Assembly (NCBI GenBank): GCA_020636355.1
Contig: JACJYB010000003.1
Coordinates: 62,001 to 126,000, forward strand
Reading direction: 5' to 3'
DNA from: Lewinellaceae bacterium
GTDB taxonomy: Bacteria; Bacteroidota; Bacteroidia; Chitinophagales; Saprospiraceae
DNA length: 64,000 nt
In this document: positions 54,766-63,447 of the stretch, piece by piece
Layout: each line of letters begins with the position of its first letter
Numbering within the stretch: the first letter of the stretch is position 1
Program-made: the position numbers and the translations under genes
Notes under the pieces: generated by a model
The model's database searches: none
Told to the model about the DNA's origin: nothing
What the model saw: only the letters and a program-made list of their open reading frames with translations

Positions 54766-55809
54766 ATGATCGAATTTAAAGAAGCTTTGTTCAAGCTAAT
54801 GGCCATTCACAACGTTGGCAACAGCTCCTCGGGCCATCCGTTAGTGCTTACTGATAAGACCGTAATGGTCCATACGGAAGTTTTCCATTTGCTTGTAGAT
54901 CATTTTCTGGAGCCATTCAAAGACCGGGAAAGTTATGCCTTTGACTTTGCCAATGGTGAGGTGGACCTGAATGCCTGCTACAATCTGGTCAAACGGATAT
55001 TTGAATACCCGGATCACTTGCTGACTATTTCCCAGGACCTGGCCAGGCACCTCTACGATGCTGCCGTCCACCCGAATATCAAAGACGGCGACTTTTGTGT
55101 AGTCCGTTTTGATCAGGTGATCTATGAAGATGAAGTCACCGATGCCCTGGTATTGTGTAAAAGTGAAACGATGGACACTTTCCTGCAATTCCTCCAGGAA
55201 GGAAGTACCAATGGTTTACAGGCGCAGACCGGGATACCGGTCGGCCAACTCGATAAAGGATGCCTGATTATCAATACCAACTCCGATTCCGGCTACCAGG
55301 TCTACATCATTGATCAAGCGAATAAATCGATCGAGGCCCAATACTGGCGGAAATTTTTCCTTAATGTGACCCCCAGGTCCGATCAATTCCACCAGACGGC
55401 TCATCTGATGCAAATGACCAAATCTTTTATCCATCAAAATCTGGGAGATCAAAGACAGATCGATAAAACCGACCAGGTCCATTATCTTAATAAATCCATG
55501 GAATATCTCCACACCCATGAACAGGTGAATGTCCATGATTTCACCAACGAAGTATTTGATGATCCGGTGATTCAGGGAGTTTTTGCGCAGTTTCAATCCA
55601 ACTATCTTGCTGAAAATCAGATGGAAATGGAACCTGTTTTTGATGTCTCTGAAAAGGCGGTAAAAAAATATTCAAGAGTCTTCAAAAGCGTATTGAAGCT
55701 GGATAAAAATTTTCATATCTACATCCATGGTGATCGTTCCCTGATTGAAAAGGGCATGGATGAAGATGGCAGAAAATATTATAAGCTTTATTACCAGGAT
55801 GAACTATGA
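54766..55809 (+). CDS. NdpA/YejK-like nucleoid-associated protein
   Basis: 347 residues matching the NdpA/YejK (NA37) family. The middle shows the family's LIINTNSDSGYQVYIIDQANKS and the C-terminal part FHIYIHGDRSLIEKG. The family is found at the nucleoid and binds double-stranded DNA in some species; exact function is poorly known. It is divergent from the TPR-AAA+ gene, with 122 bp between the starts. Confidence 0.84.
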   Translation: MIEFKEALFKLMAIHNVGNSSSGHPLVLTDKTVMVHTEVFHLLVDHFLEPFKDRESYAFDFANGEVDLNACYNLVKRIFEYPDHLLTISQDLARHLYDAAVHPNIKDGDFCVVRFDQVIYEDEVTDALVLCKSETMDTFLQFLQEGSTNGLQAQTGIPVGQLDKGCLIINTNSDSGYQVYIIDQANKSIEAQYWRKFFLNVTPRSDQFHQTAHLMQMTKSFIHQNLGDQRQIDKTDQVHYLNKSMEYLHTHEQVNVHDFTNEVFDDPVIQGVFAQFQSNYLAENQMEMEPVFDVSEKAVKKYSRVFKSVLKLDKNFHIYIHGDRSLIEKGMDEDGRKYYKLYYQDEL

Positions 55810-55907
55810 TAGGCAAGGGAACGATTAATCAGGCCCATGAACCCACTAAGATCATTGACCAAGTTTCAATTTTTAGGTAAATTGTATTGGAATATAAATC
55901 ATAAGAT

Positions 55908-56315
55908 ATGAAACAGCCTGTATTTTACCTACTTCTGGGCGCAATGGCGTTATTCATGAGCTGCAAAGCATTAAAAAACATGCCGGAAGCCGAAGCTGCT
56001 CCAGAACAGGTTAGTCTTGCGGTTGAACCGGGAAATTCGATTCCACTGGATGTTCAGTTACAAAAAGTTCCCGGGATTACAGTGCAGGGTGAAGGAGCTA
56101 ATGCTCGTATCCGTGTACGCGGATCAGCGAGCTTCCTGGGAGACAGTGAACCTTTGTTTGTTGTCAATGGCGTACCGGTCTATGGCGGATTCCGCGATGT
56201 CTTTTCGATGGTCAATACGGCGCAATTAAAATCAATCAATGTGCTACGTAACCCTTCCGATACCGGTATTTATGGTACGCGAGGTGCTAATGGTGTCGTC
56301 GAAATCAAGTATTGA
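55908..56315 (+). CDS. Lipoprotein consisting of a TonB-receptor plug domain
   Basis: 135 residues. Lipobox FMSC puts the lipid at C19. The mature part is just a SusC/TonB-type plug: QLQKVPGITVQGEGANARIRVRG, FVVNGVPVYGG, SINVLRNPSDTGIYGTRGANG. No barrel follows, and the stop codon plus a hairpin come directly after, so this is not a frameshifted receptor in the sequence shown. It might occlude or scaffold a separate barrel. Function unknown. Confidence 0.82.
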   Translation: MKQPVFYLLLGAMALFMSCKALKNMPEAEAAPEQVSLAVEPGNSIPLDVQLQKVPGITVQGEGANARIRVRGSASFLGDSEPLFVVNGVPVYGGFRDVFSMVNTAQLKSINVLRNPSDTGIYGTRGANGVVEIKY

Positions 56316-56326
56316 CCAAATCCAAA

Positions 56327-56354
56327 CGAGGAGTATGTTTCCATACTCCCCGTT
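56327..56354. terminator. Hairpin between the plug lipoprotein and ALDH genes
   Basis: GGAGTATG (56330-56337) pairs with CATACTCC (56342-56349) around TTTC; outer CG/CG pairs extend it past a mismatch. It is between two convergent stop codons (56315 and 56378) and can serve both. Confidence 0.65.
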
Positions 56355-56377
56355 AAAACTTCGGGGTACTAAGCCCA

Positions 56378-57901
56378 TTAAAAGAACCCAACCGGATTCT
56401 TATCGTAGGAGATAAGCATGTTTTTAGTTTGCCGGTAATGATTAAGCATCATTTTATGTGTTTCTCTCCCTATCCCGGATTTCTTATATCCTCCGAAAGG
56501 CGCGTGTGCCGGATAAGCATGGTAACAGTTTACCCACACCCGACCGGCCTGAATGCCCCGGGAGATTTGAAACGCCTGATGGGTATCCCGGGTCCAGACG
56601 CCAGCTCCCAGCCCATATAAAGTATCGTTAGCAATTGCCAAAGCATCCGCCTCATCTTTAAAAGGCGTAACACATACCACCGGGCCAAAAATCTCTTCCT
56701 GGAAAACCCGCATTTTATTGTTTCCCTCCAGGATTGTGGGTTGAATGTAATATCCGCCCGAAAGGCCATCATTATACGATGCCTGACCTCCGGCTAATAC
56801 GCGACAACCTTCTTCTTTACCCAGTTCGATGTAACGAAGTATTTTATCGTATTGGTCCTGGGATGCCTGAGCCCCCATCATGCTCTGCGGATCTAAAGGG
56901 TGTCCGATCTTGATGGCTTTCGTCCGTGCTATCACCCGCTCCATAAAGCGATCGTAGATCGATTCCTGAACCAACAGCCGCGACGGACAAGTGCATACTT
57001 CGCCCTGATTGAAGGCAAACATCACCGCCCCTTCGATGCATTTGTCCAGGAATTCATCTTCCGCGTCCATTACACTCTCAAAAAACAAATTGGGTGATTT
57101 CCCCCCTAATTCAAGGGTGACCGGAACGATATTTTTTGATGCATATTCCATGATCAATTGTCCGGTGGTCGTCTCCCCGGTGAAGGCAACTTTATTGACC
57201 CGGGAACTTGAAGCAAGAGGCTTTCCAGCTTCCAGCCCAAATCCATTGACCACATTGAGTACTCCCGGAGGAAGAATACCATCAATCAACTCCATCAGGA
57301 TTAGAATACCGACCGGAGTTTGTTCTGCGGGCTTAAGAACGACACAATTGCCTGCAGCCAGTGCTGGAGCTACTTTCCACGCAGCCATAAGCAAAGGAAA
57401 ATTCCACGGTATTATCTGTGCAACTACCCCCAAAGGCTCCAAAATATTCATGGACAAGGTGTTTGCATCCAATTCGGAAGCCGTACCTTCTTCGGCCCGG
57501 ATAACACCGGCAAAATATCGGAAGTGATCGATGGCAAGCGGAATGTCGGCACCTTTCGTTTCACGGATGGGCTTCCCATTATCCCAGGTTTCAACGCTTG
57601 CTAGTACGTCCAGGTTACGCTCCATAATGTCTGCTATTTTTAATAGCAGATTACTGCGATATGTCGCCGATGAGGTATTCCACGCTGGAGCTGCCGACCA
57701 GGCTGCATCTAAAGCTTTTTCCACATCCTCTGCGGAAGATCTGGCTATTCGTGTGAAGGAAGCCCCATCGACCGGGGACACATTATCAAAATATTGTGCC
57801 TGCACAGGAGGTACCCACTCCCCTCCGATGTAGTTTTCATATTGGTCTTTAAAGGATGGCCTTACGTGCAATCCGATGGCCTCTGAAATGACTTGACTCA
57901 T
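56378..57901 (-). CDS. NAD(P)-dependent aldehyde dehydrogenase (AldB/ExaC-like)
   Basis: 507 residues, full-length ALDH. The general base Glu lies in VTLELGGKSPN, the catalytic Cys in FNQGEVCTCPSR, and the cofactor loop in AFTGETTTGQ. The C-terminus ends in a short HYRQTKNMLISYDKNPVGFF tail typical of AldB/ExaC-type enzymes, which oxidise acetaldehyde or related aldehydes to acids. It is divergent from an AraC-type regulator gene, with an inverted repeat and a -7 box in the shared gap. Confidence 0.94.
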   Translation of the reverse strand: MSQVISEAIGLHVRPSFKDQYENYIGGEWVPPVQAQYFDNVSPVDGASFTRIARSSAEDVEKALDAAWSAAPAWNTSSATYRSNLLLKIADIMERNLDVLASVETWDNGKPIRETKGADIPLAIDHFRYFAGVIRAEEGTASELDANTLSMNILEPLGVVAQIIPWNFPLLMAAWKVAPALAAGNCVVLKPAEQTPVGILILMELIDGILPPGVLNVVNGFGLEAGKPLASSSRVNKVAFTGETTTGQLIMEYASKNIVPVTLELGGKSPNLFFESVMDAEDEFLDKCIEGAVMFAFNQGEVCTCPSRLLVQESIYDRFMERVIARTKAIKIGHPLDPQSMMGAQASQDQYDKILRYIELGKEEGCRVLAGGQASYNDGLSGGYYIQPTILEGNNKMRVFQEEIFGPVVCVTPFKDEADALAIANDTLYGLGAGVWTRDTHQAFQISRGIQAGRVWVNCYHAYPAHAPFGGYKKSGIGRETHKMMLNHYRQTKNMLISYDKNPVGFF

Positions 57902-57971
57902 TGTATAATATTTTTAAAGGTTAGAACAATAATTTTACTTTCCAGCAAATGAGGTAATTATACCCTCGCAA

Positions 57972-57986
57972 TTGCTTCTAAAGCAA
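57972..57986. promoter_or_regulatory. Candidate operator in the ALDH/AraC gap
   Basis: TTGCTT-CTA-AAGCAA is a perfect inverted repeat with 3-nt spacer. It overlaps the candidate -7 box of the ALDH gene, so a protein bound there could control it. The adjacent AraC-type gene is the obvious candidate regulator; this is inference. Confidence 0.45.
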
Positions 57987-57991
57987 AATTA
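57984..57991 (-). promoter_or_regulatory. Candidate -7 box of the ALDH gene
   Basis: Minus-strand TAATTTTG fits TANNTTTG. It lies about 83 bp upstream of the ALDH start and overlaps the inverted repeat TTGCTT-CTA-AAGCAA. Confidence 0.45.
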
Positions 57992-58161
57992 TATCCTGTC
58001 GGTCCCGTAAGTCCTGACCGATTCGTGCAAAAAGGTGAACAAATCATGCAAATCATTCCGGAGGCGATTACCGGATACCCATTTCCTTTCGATTATCGTT
58101 ACATTTAATCAATATTGTTTGGAAGGTCAGCCGAATATTGAAACAAAACAAGTCATTCGCC

Positions 58162-59079
58162 ATGCAGTTGCCACAACAATTTTACCAGGGTAGAAAACTT
58201 CAATCCTTGGTTGAGAATCAAACTTCTTACGATGTCAATCATGCTGCCCTGCATATTTTTGAAACACATTTGCAGGCGGAGAGGGTATTGCTGGAGTTTG
58301 ACAAGCCAGTACTTGCCAGCATGCTGCAGGGAAAAAAGGTGATGCATTTGCAGGACTTGCAATCGTTTGACTTTCTCCCGGGTGAATCCCTCATACTGCC
58401 TGCCAATGAAGTGATGTGCATTGACTTTCCTGAGGCCAGTATGAACCATCCAACCCGGTGTCTGGCCATGGCCATATCGGAGGAGAAAATTGGCCTGGTG
58501 ATGGATTTCATGAATGAGACGATGCCCCGGATAGAAGGAGAAGACTGGTCTTTCCTGACTTACAATTTTCATTTCACAAATGATCACAGCATTTATGAGA
58601 TCCTGAAACGACTGATTTTCCTCTTTACGGAAAACCATCCTTCGAAGGATTATTTTGTCGACAACATGCTCCAGGAACTCATCATACGGATTCTGCAATC
58701 CAATGCCCGAAAATTATATACCGACCAGGCGATATCGCTGGCATCGTCCCATCGTCTTGCCTATATCGTAGACTACGTCCGGAAAAACCTACATCAGCCT
58801 CTATCTGTGGAGTCCCTGAGTCAAAAGGCCTATATGAGTCCTTCAAACTTCTATCGCGTATTTAAAAATGAGCTTGGCATCGCACCGGTTGACTTCATCA
58901 TCAATGAGCGCATAAGGCTGGCTGTCAGCATGTTACGGAATCCAAAACGCAAGATCAAGGATATTTTTATGGATTGTGGTTTTGACAACCGCTCCTATTT
59001 TAACCGCGTCTTCAAGCAAAAGTATGGAATGACTCCCAAGTCATTTCAGAAGCAAATTATTCAGGAACAGGTTCAATAG
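58162..59079 (+). CDS. AraC-family transcriptional regulator
   Basis: 305 residues from the ATG at 58162; a TTG 24 bp upstream would extend it by eight codons. Residues 1-~190 are an AraC-type ligand-binding domain (HALHIFETHLQAERVLLEFDKP, FLPGESLILPANEVM). Residues ~205-300 are the paired helix-turn-helix: SVESLSQKAYMSPSNFYRVFKNELG and KIKDIFMDCGFDNRSYFNRVFKQKYG. It lies divergent from the aldehyde dehydrogenase gene and probably controls it in response to an aldehyde or alcohol; inference. Confidence 0.92.
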   Translation: MQLPQQFYQGRKLQSLVENQTSYDVNHAALHIFETHLQAERVLLEFDKPVLASMLQGKKVMHLQDLQSFDFLPGESLILPANEVMCIDFPEASMNHPTRCLAMAISEEKIGLVMDFMNETMPRIEGEDWSFLTYNFHFTNDHSIYEILKRLIFLFTENHPSKDYFVDNMLQELIIRILQSNARKLYTDQAISLASSHRLAYIVDYVRKNLHQPLSVESLSQKAYMSPSNFYRVFKNELGIAPVDFIINERIRLAVSMLRNPKRKIKDIFMDCGFDNRSYFNRVFKQKYGMTPKSFQKQIIQEQVQ

Positions 59080-59173
59080 ATGCACCTACGATACAGATGG
59101 AGCCGATCCCGTAATCTTGCTTACCATCGAATAGTAGAATGATATCCAGGTTTTCGTAAGTTGTTTTTCTGAA

Positions 59174-60859
59174 TTATTTACGGTAGCCAGGCCCTTTTAC
59201 AAATCGGCCGGGTGTTTCACCGGTATGTTCACCGTTAGCAACAACCTGTTTTCCATTAACCCAGACATCGATCACGCCGGTTGAATACTGATGCGGCTCC
59301 TCAAAAGTTGCGTGATCCGCTATAGTGGCAGGATCAAAGACAACTACGTCGGCAAAATATCCGGGTGCCAGCTTACCACGCTTAGCAATCTTAAGGCGTT
59401 CGGTTGCCATGAAGGTCAATTTATGGATGGCGTCTTCGAGGGGAATCACCTGCTCGTCCCGAACATATTTCCCCAATAAACGGGCAAAATTGCCATAGGC
59501 TCTTGGGTGTGTACTGGATTTCAGGAAAACGCCTTCCGTTGCCGGAGCTTCAGCGTCCGATCCAAAAGTGATGTAAGGCAGTTGTAATTGTTTCTTGATA
59601 TTTTCTTCAGACATGAGAAAATAGACGGTCCCTACCCTGCTCCCGTCCTGGACGACCAGGTCGCAGATGACTTCTTCCGGAGAAGTATGCCGGATGGTGG
59701 CCATCTCGGCTACCGACTTACCGGTGTATTTCTTCAGACTGTCATTTTTGAATCCGGCTAAAAGGACCTTGTTGGGGTCTCCGGTGGCATAATAAAGATT
59801 TTCCCATTCCTGAGCGTCAGTCTTCATTTCTGCGATGACCTTTTTGCGAATAGCCGGATCCTGCAGCCTTTTCGCCCAGGCCTCATATCCCCCTTCCTGA
59901 ACCCAGGGCGGCATGGCCGCATCCAGTCCTGTAGCTCCGGCTACATAATTGTACATATTGGCGGCTACATCAATGCCGGCTTTCCGGGCACTATCAATTT
60001 TAGCAATGACCACGTCCATTTTAGGCCAGTTGTTACGACCTCCCGCTTTGAGGTGGTAGATTTCAGCGCCTACATTAGCTTCTTTGGCAATTTGGAGTAC
60101 TTCATCCACTGCTTCGACAAACTTGTTTCCTTCACTCCGCATGTGGGTAATGTACCGCCCTCCATAAGGAGAAGACGCCTTACACAATTCAATTAATTCA
60201 TCCGTCTTTGCATAAAAGGCAGGAGCATAAATCAAGGAGGATCCTACTCCCAGTGCACCTTCTTCCATCGCCTCCTCGACCATGTGTTTCATGCGTTCCA
60301 GTTCTTCGGCCGTAGGTGGCCGGTCTTCAAAGCCAATTTCATGGATACGCAGTGTTGTAGCACCAACAAAAGAAGCCACGTTAGGGCTGATACCCCGGTC
60401 TTCCAAATATTGCAGATAACCACCCAGCGTATTCCAGGTCACATCAAATTTTATATCGCCCTGTTCTTTTAACATTTGCTCCTTCATCGGTTCACTCAAT
60501 GGCCCCATGGACCATCCCTCGCCCATCACCTCCAGGGTAACGCCCTGTAACAAATCACTCATACCTCTGGGGTCTTCAATCAATGATTCGGTAGCCCAAC
60601 TCAACATGTTTACAAATCCGGGACTCACCGCCATCCCACCGGCATCGATGGTTTCCGTACCCGTAGCGTTTTTTAAATCTCCTACCGCCGCAATGGTGTC
60701 GGCAGAAATACCAATGCTTCCAGCGTACCCGGGAGCACCGGTTCCATCGTAGATCATCGCATGGTTAATAAGGATGTCATAATGGGCACCCGGTTGTTCA
60801 CAAGCCGGATAAATAAGCACTGTGGCAGCCAGAAATAAAAATTGAATTGAGGATTTCAT
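59174..60859 (-). CDS. Amidohydrolase, D-aminoacylase-like, lacking the N-terminal HxH
   Basis: 561 residues from the ATG at 60857-60859, which begins a signal with probable lipid Cys C20 (LIYPAC). It belongs to the metal-dependent amidohydrolases resembling N-acyl-D-amino-acid deacylases. Where that family has PGFIDxHxH, this protein has SPGFVNMLSWATES, so the first two metal-binding His are absent; later regions (ITHMRSEG, EIYHLKAGG, THPRAYGNFARLLG) are intact. Homologous HxH-less proteins may form a branch using one metal ion or a different function. It is divergent from a NupG-like transporter gene. Confidence 0.82.
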   Translation of the reverse strand: MKSSIQFLFLAATVLIYPACEQPGAHYDILINHAMIYDGTGAPGYAGSIGISADTIAAVGDLKNATGTETIDAGGMAVSPGFVNMLSWATESLIEDPRGMSDLLQGVTLEVMGEGWSMGPLSEPMKEQMLKEQGDIKFDVTWNTLGGYLQYLEDRGISPNVASFVGATTLRIHEIGFEDRPPTAEELERMKHMVEEAMEEGALGVGSSLIYAPAFYAKTDELIELCKASSPYGGRYITHMRSEGNKFVEAVDEVLQIAKEANVGAEIYHLKAGGRNNWPKMDVVIAKIDSARKAGIDVAANMYNYVAGATGLDAAMPPWVQEGGYEAWAKRLQDPAIRKKVIAEMKTDAQEWENLYYATGDPNKVLLAGFKNDSLKKYTGKSVAEMATIRHTSPEEVICDLVVQDGSRVGTVYFLMSEENIKKQLQLPYITFGSDAEAPATEGVFLKSSTHPRAYGNFARLLGKYVRDEQVIPLEDAIHKLTFMATERLKIAKRGKLAPGYFADVVVFDPATIADHATFEEPHQYSTGVIDVWVNGKQVVANGEHTGETPGRFVKGPGYRK

Positions 60860-60932
60860 GCTGGAAAGATTTGAAGTAAGATACACAGATTATCCAGGTT
60901 CCGAGGCTCGTTCCGCATGTGAAATGTTTTAC

Positions 60933-60940
60933 TACTTTTG
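60933..60940 (+). promoter_or_regulatory. -7 box match immediately before the NupG-like gene
   Basis: TACTTTTG fits TANNTTTG but ends only 3 bp before the ATG at 60944. If active it would give a leaderless or nearly leaderless message; it could also be a chance match. Confidence 0.3.
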
Positions 60941-60943
60941 CTG

Positions 60944-62179
60944 ATGGATTATAAAAAGTACGGACAGCTTTCCTTTCTATTTTTTCTTCAATTCTTGCTT
61001 TGGGGAAGCTGGTATGTCACCCTGGGTACCTACGCAATCAACACACTTCATTTTAATGGGCAGCAAGTAGGGATAATTTATACCTGTGGAGCGCTTGCCG
61101 CAACCATGTCCCCATTATTAAGCGGCATCCTTGCTGACCGGCTGATTCCAGCCGAAAAATTACTGGCTATCATGCATCTTTCGGGCGCTTTGGTGTTGGG
61201 CTTACTGACTCAAATTTCCTCTTTCCTCCCCTTTTTCCTGACCTTATTGATTTACAGCATTTTATACATGCCAACCCATGCTTTGACAGCATCGTTGGTC
61301 CTCCAGCAGCTCACCGATACTGCTCGTTATTTCCCCAGGATTCGCGTATGGGGTACCATAGGATGGATATTGGCAGGGCTAACCATTTCGGCACTCGCCT
61401 GGGAGCGCACCGTGTGGCCACTCTATACCGCTGCCAGCATTTCTTTAGGCTTGGGTCTGTATTGCTTAAAATTGCCACATACGCCACCTCAGGCCGCCGT
61501 AAATCAACCCAGGCAACGATTTCTTGAAAGCATTTTTGACCCGGCATTTACCTCTATGTTTAAAGACAAGTATTTTCTGATTTTCGTCACTTGTCTCATA
61601 CTGGAGCGCATCCCAAGTGCATTCTATTACAGTTTTGTTAATCCGTTTATGGAAGAAATCGGTATAAGTCATACAGCGGCAAAGATGGCTTACGGTCAAG
61701 TTTCCGAAATCCTGATCATGTTGATTTTACCCGCATTACTTTATCGCTGGGGCATCCGATATGTCTTGTTTCTTGGTTTATTATTCTGGGGACTTCGTTA
61801 TGGATTTCTGCTTGCCGGATTGGAGTTGGGGCAAAACGGTTGGATATACCTGGGTTTGGTCGTACATGGGATTTGTTTTAATTTCTCGAATTTGAGCGCT
61901 CAGATCTATATGGATAAAAGGGTACCCGCACATTTGAGAAGTACCGGACAAGGGTTTATGACTTTCGCTACCCTGGGAATTGGTGTTACGATAGGGTCTC
62001 CGTTAGCCGGGTGGCTTGTACAGACGAATACATTGCCGGACGGTCTCCATCGCTGGAGTCACATCTGGATCTATCCGTTTGTATTTGGCGTTCTGGTAGC
62101 CATCGTTTTTGTAGCCTTTTTCCGAGTCGGACCCTATGGCATCCGTAGACAATCACAAACCTCTGTCTCTGGACAATAA
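60944..62179 (+). CDS. NupG-like MFS nucleoside/sugar transporter
   Basis: 411 residues from the ATG at 60944. It has twelve predicted transmembrane segments. The N-terminal QFLLWGSWYVTLGTYAI and CGALAATMSPLLSGILADR patterns match the NupG/nucleoside:H+ symporter branch of the major facilitator superfamily. The substrate may differ from nucleosides in Bacteroidota. It is divergent from the amidohydrolase gene, 84 bp apart, suggesting uptake of that enzyme's product. The 3' end overlaps the convergent small membrane gene by 27 bp. Confidence 0.87.
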   Translation: MDYKKYGQLSFLFFLQFLLWGSWYVTLGTYAINTLHFNGQQVGIIYTCGALAATMSPLLSGILADRLIPAEKLLAIMHLSGALVLGLLTQISSFLPFFLTLLIYSILYMPTHALTASLVLQQLTDTARYFPRIRVWGTIGWILAGLTISALAWERTVWPLYTAASISLGLGLYCLKLPHTPPQAAVNQPRQRFLESIFDPAFTSMFKDKYFLIFVTCLILERIPSAFYYSFVNPFMEEIGISHTAAKMAYGQVSEILIMLILPALLYRWGIRYVLFLGLLFWGLRYGFLLAGLELGQNGWIYLGLVVHGICFNFSNLSAQIYMDKRVPAHLRSTGQGFMTFATLGIGVTIGSPLAGWLVQTNTLPDGLHRWSHIWIYPFVFGVLVAIVFVAFFRVGPYGIRRQSQTSVSGQ

Positions 62180-62476
62180 TCCATTTAATGCCAGGTAGAT
62201 AAAGCTCCCTATTCCCAATAACAGCGCCAGATACCAGGATGACCACTCCTGCAAGAACAACACGAGCAGCATAAATCCAGCTATTAAGACGATACTCAAC
62301 ACATCGGCCAGTATCGAATAGCGCATCCCTGATCCCAATGGGGCATTTCGAAGTTCCTGGGCGGACTCCTGATGCTTTTTCCAAATCGTCCATGCATCGA
62401 GACTGGAATGTTCCTCTTGCCGGAGATCCAGCAGCCCCTGGCGCAATTTTATCTTTTCCGGTTGATGCTTTTTCAT
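62153..62476 (-). CDS. Small two-TM protein in the ECF sigma operon
   Basis: 107 residues. A charged ~50-residue cytoplasmic stretch (KKHQPEKIKLRQGLLDLRQEE) precedes two transmembrane segments (ILADVLSIVLIAGFMLLVLF and WYLALLLGIGSFIYLALNG). It overlaps the sigma-factor stop by 4 bp (62473-62476), so it is translationally coupled. It might act as an anti-sigma-like partner by position, but I see no known anti-sigma domain. It overlaps the convergent NupG-like gene end. Confidence 0.65.
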   Translation of the reverse strand: MKKHQPEKIKLRQGLLDLRQEEHSSLDAWTIWKKHQESAQELRNAPLGSGMRYSILADVLSIVLIAGFMLLVLFLQEWSSWYLALLLGIGSFIYLALNGLLSRDRGL

Positions 62477-62934
62477 TCCAAGTAGTGTTTTAATTTGCTT
62501 TTTATGCGGTATAACAAAACTTTGATACTGCTTCGTTGCAAACCCATGATCTTGCTTATTTCTTCATGGGAGAATTCCTCCGCATAGGCAAGCCATAACA
62601 AATTACATTCTTTCTCGGACAACTGATTTAATAAGTAGCTCCAATCTAATTTAGCCTGCAGTTGACCTTCCAGTTCCGGTGAGTAATCTGAAGTTTGCGT
62701 ACGTGGAAAGTTTTCACGCCGGGCCTGATCGATTTGGATCCTGATGGCAATTTGATAGAGATATGCTTTCTTCTGGTTAAAATGTTTACCCCTTGGTGGT
62801 TTAGCCAAAAAGCGCAAATAGGATTCCTGCAATAGGTCATCCAGAAAGTCAGGATGAACTCCCCGAGAACGCAAGAAGCCTCGAAGCCCGGACCACGTCG
62901 CCTCGTAAAACTGATCAAAGGTGCCAAATTGCAC
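62473..62934 (-). CDS. ECF-type RNA polymerase sigma factor
   Basis: 153 residues. Region 2 lies at ~10-75 (FLDDLLQESYLRFLAKPP, KAYLYQIAIRIQIDQARRE) and region 4 at ~100-150 (LSEKECNLLWLAYAEEFSHEEISKIMGL, SSIKVLLYRIKSKLKHYL). It directs transcription of a specific regulon. It lies 2 bp downstream of one small membrane-protein gene and overlaps another, so it probably forms a cotranscribed unit with those two. No canonical anti-sigma gene is adjacent. Confidence 0.92.
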   Translation of the reverse strand: MQFGTFDQFYEATWSGLRGFLRSRGVHPDFLDDLLQESYLRFLAKPPRGKHFNQKKAYLYQIAIRIQIDQARRENFPRTQTSDYSPELEGQLQAKLDWSYLLNQLSEKECNLLWLAYAEEFSHEEISKIMGLQRSSIKVLLYRIKSKLKHYLE

Positions 62935-62936
62935 GG

Positions 62937-63353
62937 CTAGGATGCCATTTGTTTACGGATCAATCGATGGACGACAAATGATCCTCCTCCCAGCATAGCC
63001 ATAAGGAAAGCCAGTGACCAGCCCTGTTTCACGTGTTGGGGATCTGTTTCAAAGATTCCAAACACAAAGATGACAAAAGCAAGAATCAGCAGGAAAATGC
63101 TGATAATCTGGAAAGTCAGTGCCAACGCCTTGAGATTTCTGTTACCATCGTTCCAGCCAAGCAATTGCAGCAATTGCTTGCCTTCTGCCGAGTTCAGGAA
63201 TGCGGTCAACTCCTGCGGTGAGGCAAATTTATCCAATAAAAAGAGCGTCTGTTCCTGACGTGCTTTCATATTAGACCGGTAATAAAGGTAACGCAGATAG
63301 GAAATAAACAGAATAAGTACTAAAAACACAAAGATCAGTGTTGAAGGTGTCAT
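62937..63353 (-). CDS. Small three-TM membrane protein in the ECF operon
   Basis: 138 residues with one N-terminal transmembrane segment (LIFVFLVLILFISYLRYLYY), a middle soluble part (LDKFASPQELTAFLNSAEGK) and two more segments near the C-terminus (IISIFLLILAFVIFVFGIF and WSLAFLMAMLGGGSFVV). I recognise no domain. It ends 2 bp before the sigma-factor start on the same strand, so it probably acts with that sigma factor. Confidence 0.7.
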   Translation of the reverse strand: MTPSTLIFVFLVLILFISYLRYLYYRSNMKARQEQTLFLLDKFASPQELTAFLNSAEGKQLLQLLGWNDGNRNLKALALTFQIISIFLLILAFVIFVFGIFETDPQHVKQGWSLAFLMAMLGGGSFVVHRLIRKQMAS

Positions 63354-63447
63354 AATTCTTATTTTTTGGGACTAAGACGGTAACCAGCACAATCGGTTAA
63401 CAAGGAGCGCAAAGATTGCTACCGGATTAGCAAAGCTGACTTGTTTT

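Noticed and set aside
55807..55881. 24-codon frame following the NdpA-like gene
   Set aside because: Too short, overlaps the previous stop region and has no support.
57009..57527. 172-codon plus-strand frame inside the ALDH gene
   Set aside because: Antisense shadow of a complete ALDH.
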